Positions 62,433 to 64,000 of a stretch of 64,000 bases of DNA are shown piece after piece. Position 1 is the first letter of the stretch; each line of letters starts with the position of its first letter. Origin of the DNA: Burkholderia sp. Ax-1724 (GTDB lineage: Bacteria; Pseudomonadota; Gammaproteobacteria; Burkholderiales; Burkholderiaceae); the NCBI RefSeq assembly GCF_011752995.1, contig NZ_VWWL01000011.1, forward strand, positions 124,001 to 188,000. Reading direction: 5' to 3'. The position numbers and the translations under genes were made by a program. The notes below the pieces were generated by a model that did no database searches, had not been told where the DNA came from, and saw only the letters and a program-made list of their open reading frames with translations.

Positions 62433-64000
62433 ATGCAGGTATGCGACCTCGAACCGCAAGCAGCCACGAAGCAATGCCTTCCGTCCGATGCTCGACGAAA
62501 TATCCTCGCGCTATTCGCCGTGTGTCTCGCGGCGATGATGTTCGGCCTCGAAATTTCGAGCGTGCCGGCCATATTGCCGACACTGGAAGGCGTGCTGCAC
62601 GCCGATTTCAAGCAGATGCAGTGGATCATGAACGCGTACACCATCGCGTGTACGACCGTACTCATGGCAACCGGAACGCTCGCGGATCGCTTCGGCCGCA
62701 AGCGCATGTTCATTGTCTCGATCGTGTTGTTCGGCATCGCCTCGCTGTGGTGCGGACTCGCATCGAGTGCGCCCGTGCTGATCGCGAGCCGTTTTCTGCA
62801 GGGCGCCAGCGGCGGCGCGATGCTCATCTGTCTCGTCGCCGTGCTGTCGCATCAGTTTCCGCAAGGCGCCGAACGCGCCCGGGCATTCAGCGCGTGGGGC
62901 ATCATCCTCGGTATCGGTTTGGGCTTCGGGCCGTTGATCGGCAGCGCGATCGTCGCACTATCGAGTTGGCAATGGGTCTTCTGGGTTCACGTGCTCATTT
63001 CCATCGTGACGTTGGTACTCGCGGTACCCGGCGTGCGCGAGTCGCGCGACCCGCACGCGAGCAAGCTCGACGTCGCCGGCATGGTGACGTTGTCGGGCGC
63101 CGTATTCGGCTTCGTTTCGTTTATTACGCAGGGGGCCGATATCGGCTTCACGAGTCGCTCGGGCATCGCGATTTTCGTCGCGAGTACTGCGAGTCTCGTG
63201 GCGTTCTTCGTGGCGGAAATGCGCAGTGCGCATCCGATGTTCGATTTCTCCGTGTTCCGAATCCGCAATTTCTCGGGTGCGCTGCTCGGCTCGGTCGGCA
63301 TGAACTTCAGCTTCTGGCCGTTCATCATCTATCTGCCGATCTATTTCCAGCATGCACTGGGCGCAAGCCCCATGGTGGCGGGACTGTTTCTATTGGCCTA
63401 TACATTGCCGACTCTCGTATTCCCGCCGATAGGCGAGCGTCTGGCATTGCGCTATTCGCCGGCTATTGTCATTCCCGCAGGCCTGTTCACGATCGGACTC
63501 GGGTTCTTTCTGATGCGTATGGGCAGTGCTTTCGATCACACGAGCGCGCTCGCGATTCTTCCGGGCTGCTTCGTTGCCGGCGCGGGACTCGGCATCACCA
63601 ATACGCCGGTCACCAATACGACGACCGGTTCGGCTTCGGGCACGCGCGCCGGCATGGCATCGGGCATCGACATGAGCGCCCGCATGATTACGCTCGCCAT
63701 CAACATCGCGATGATGGGGCTCCTTCTCGTCAAGGGCGTTGCGCATCGTCTGCAAGATGCGCTGCCCGCGGCGCCGCTCGACATCTCGTGGGACGCCATG
63801 GCAAACCGCATCGCCATCGGCGACCTGCATCCCGCGGCGGCGGCGCAATGGCCGGCTTTGTCCAGCGACGGATTTGCGGCCATCAGCCGCGGCGCGCTCG
63901 TCCATGGCTTCGAGTGGCTCATGCTCTATGGCGGCATCGCGGTCTGCACTCTCGCCGTCGTGAGTTACCTGATCTTTTCGGGCGGAAAAGTCACGCACGT
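62433..64000 (+). CDS. MFS drug exporter, DHA2 (14-helix) family (3' end outside window)
   Basis: At least 522 residues, frame open at the window edge. Motif A (GTLADRFGRKRM), motif C-like GIILGIGLGFGPLIGSAIV and DHA2 features (FLQGASGGAMLICLVAVLSH, WQWVFWVHVLISIVTLVLAV) are visible, with about 14 helices. Likely a proton-driven exporter of toxic organics. GGAG lies 7 nt before the ATG at 62433. Divergent from its likely LysR regulator. Confidence 0.9.
   Translation, partial: MQVCDLEPQAATKQCLPSDARRNILALFAVCLAAMMFGLEISSVPAILPTLEGVLHADFKQMQWIMNAYTIACTTVLMATGTLADRFGRKRMFIVSIVLFGIASLWCGLASSAPVLIASRFLQGASGGAMLICLVAVLSHQFPQGAERARAFSAWGIILGIGLGFGPLIGSAIVALSSWQWVFWVHVLISIVTLVLAVPGVRESRDPHASKLDVAGMVTLSGAVFGFVSFITQGADIGFTSRSGIAIFVASTASLVAFFVAEMRSAHPMFDFSVFRIRNFSGALLGSVGMNFSFWPFIIYLPIYFQHALGASPMVAGLFLLAYTLPTLVFPPIGERLALRYSPAIVIPAGLFTIGLGFFLMRMGSAFDHTSALAILPGCFVAGAGLGITNTPVTNTTTGSASGTRAGMASGIDMSARMITLAINIAMMGLLLVKGVAHRLQDALPAAPLDISWDAMANRIAIGDLHPAAAAQWPALSSDGFAAISRGALVHGFEWLMLYGGIAVCTLAVVSYLIFSGGKVTH

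Overview
The window is GC-rich, densely coded DNA with the gene content of a Burkholderiales bacterium, most likely Burkholderiaceae (Paraburkholderia/Caballeronia/Ralstonia-like). This rests on product types and codon style, not on a marker gene. Supporting signs are an MdtABC-OprM-type RND operon, a Burkholderia-style oxidase cluster with fused subunits I and III, a VgrG effector locus, CdiI-like immunity genes and a type III effector-like gene behind a textbook PIP/hrpII box. The last point suggests a plant-associated lifestyle.

Layout. 0-4.7 kb: a Tat-exported purple acid phosphatase (cut by the window edge) with a Pho-box-like site, two small hypothetical proteins and a membrane GGDEF-EAL protein. 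4.9-11 kb: a sugar ABC importer and GntR regulator read leftward, divergent from L-fuconate dehydratase; together they look like an L-fucose (or related acid sugar) module. 11-13.3 kb: a class V aminotransferase-fold enzyme and a D-cysteine desulfhydrase-family enzyme. 13.4-13.9 kb: an orphan immunity gene with the tail of a dead toxin. 14-22 kb: a LysR regulator divergent from an operon of amidase, hydantoinase, amino-acid-type ABC importer and a PuuE-like deacetylase, read here as a cyclic amide/ureide uptake and degradation operon. 22.1-23.1 kb: tRNA-Leu(GAG), a tRNA-Leu-like fragment and yfcF. 23.5-30.5 kb: an oxidase operon (CtaG, CopD-like, CoxB, CtaD-CtaE fusion, small membrane protein), a ferric-reductase-like flavoprotein and a 30-residue membrane microprotein. 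30.6-34.6 kb: a TPR protein, an exported protein, and a two-gene chromate transporter split by a 1.25 kb cassette holding a second orphan immunity gene and toxin debris. 34.8-44.3 kb: the RND efflux operon. 44.8-50.7 kb: prolyl-4-hydroxylase-like oxygenase, lipoprotein, di-heme peroxidase, and a lipoprotein phosphoesterase with two strong hairpins after it. 51.5-56.7 kb: VgrG, an HExxH putative metallopeptidase effector, an overlapping immunity candidate and a broken duplicate of it. 56.7-59.5 kb: the PIP-box effector-like gene. 59.5-64 kb: a DUF4153 remnant, an EamA transporter, and a LysR/MFS divergent pair (MFS cut by the window edge).

The most interesting parts are the weapon-related loci: the VgrG/HExxH/overlapping-immunity unit, the two decayed toxin-immunity cassettes (one inserted in chrA) and the PIP-box effector. 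The hydantoinase/amidase/deacetylase operon and a subunit I oxidase lacking both canonical proton-channel residues come next. No database search was possible; family names come from motifs and remembered family sequences.
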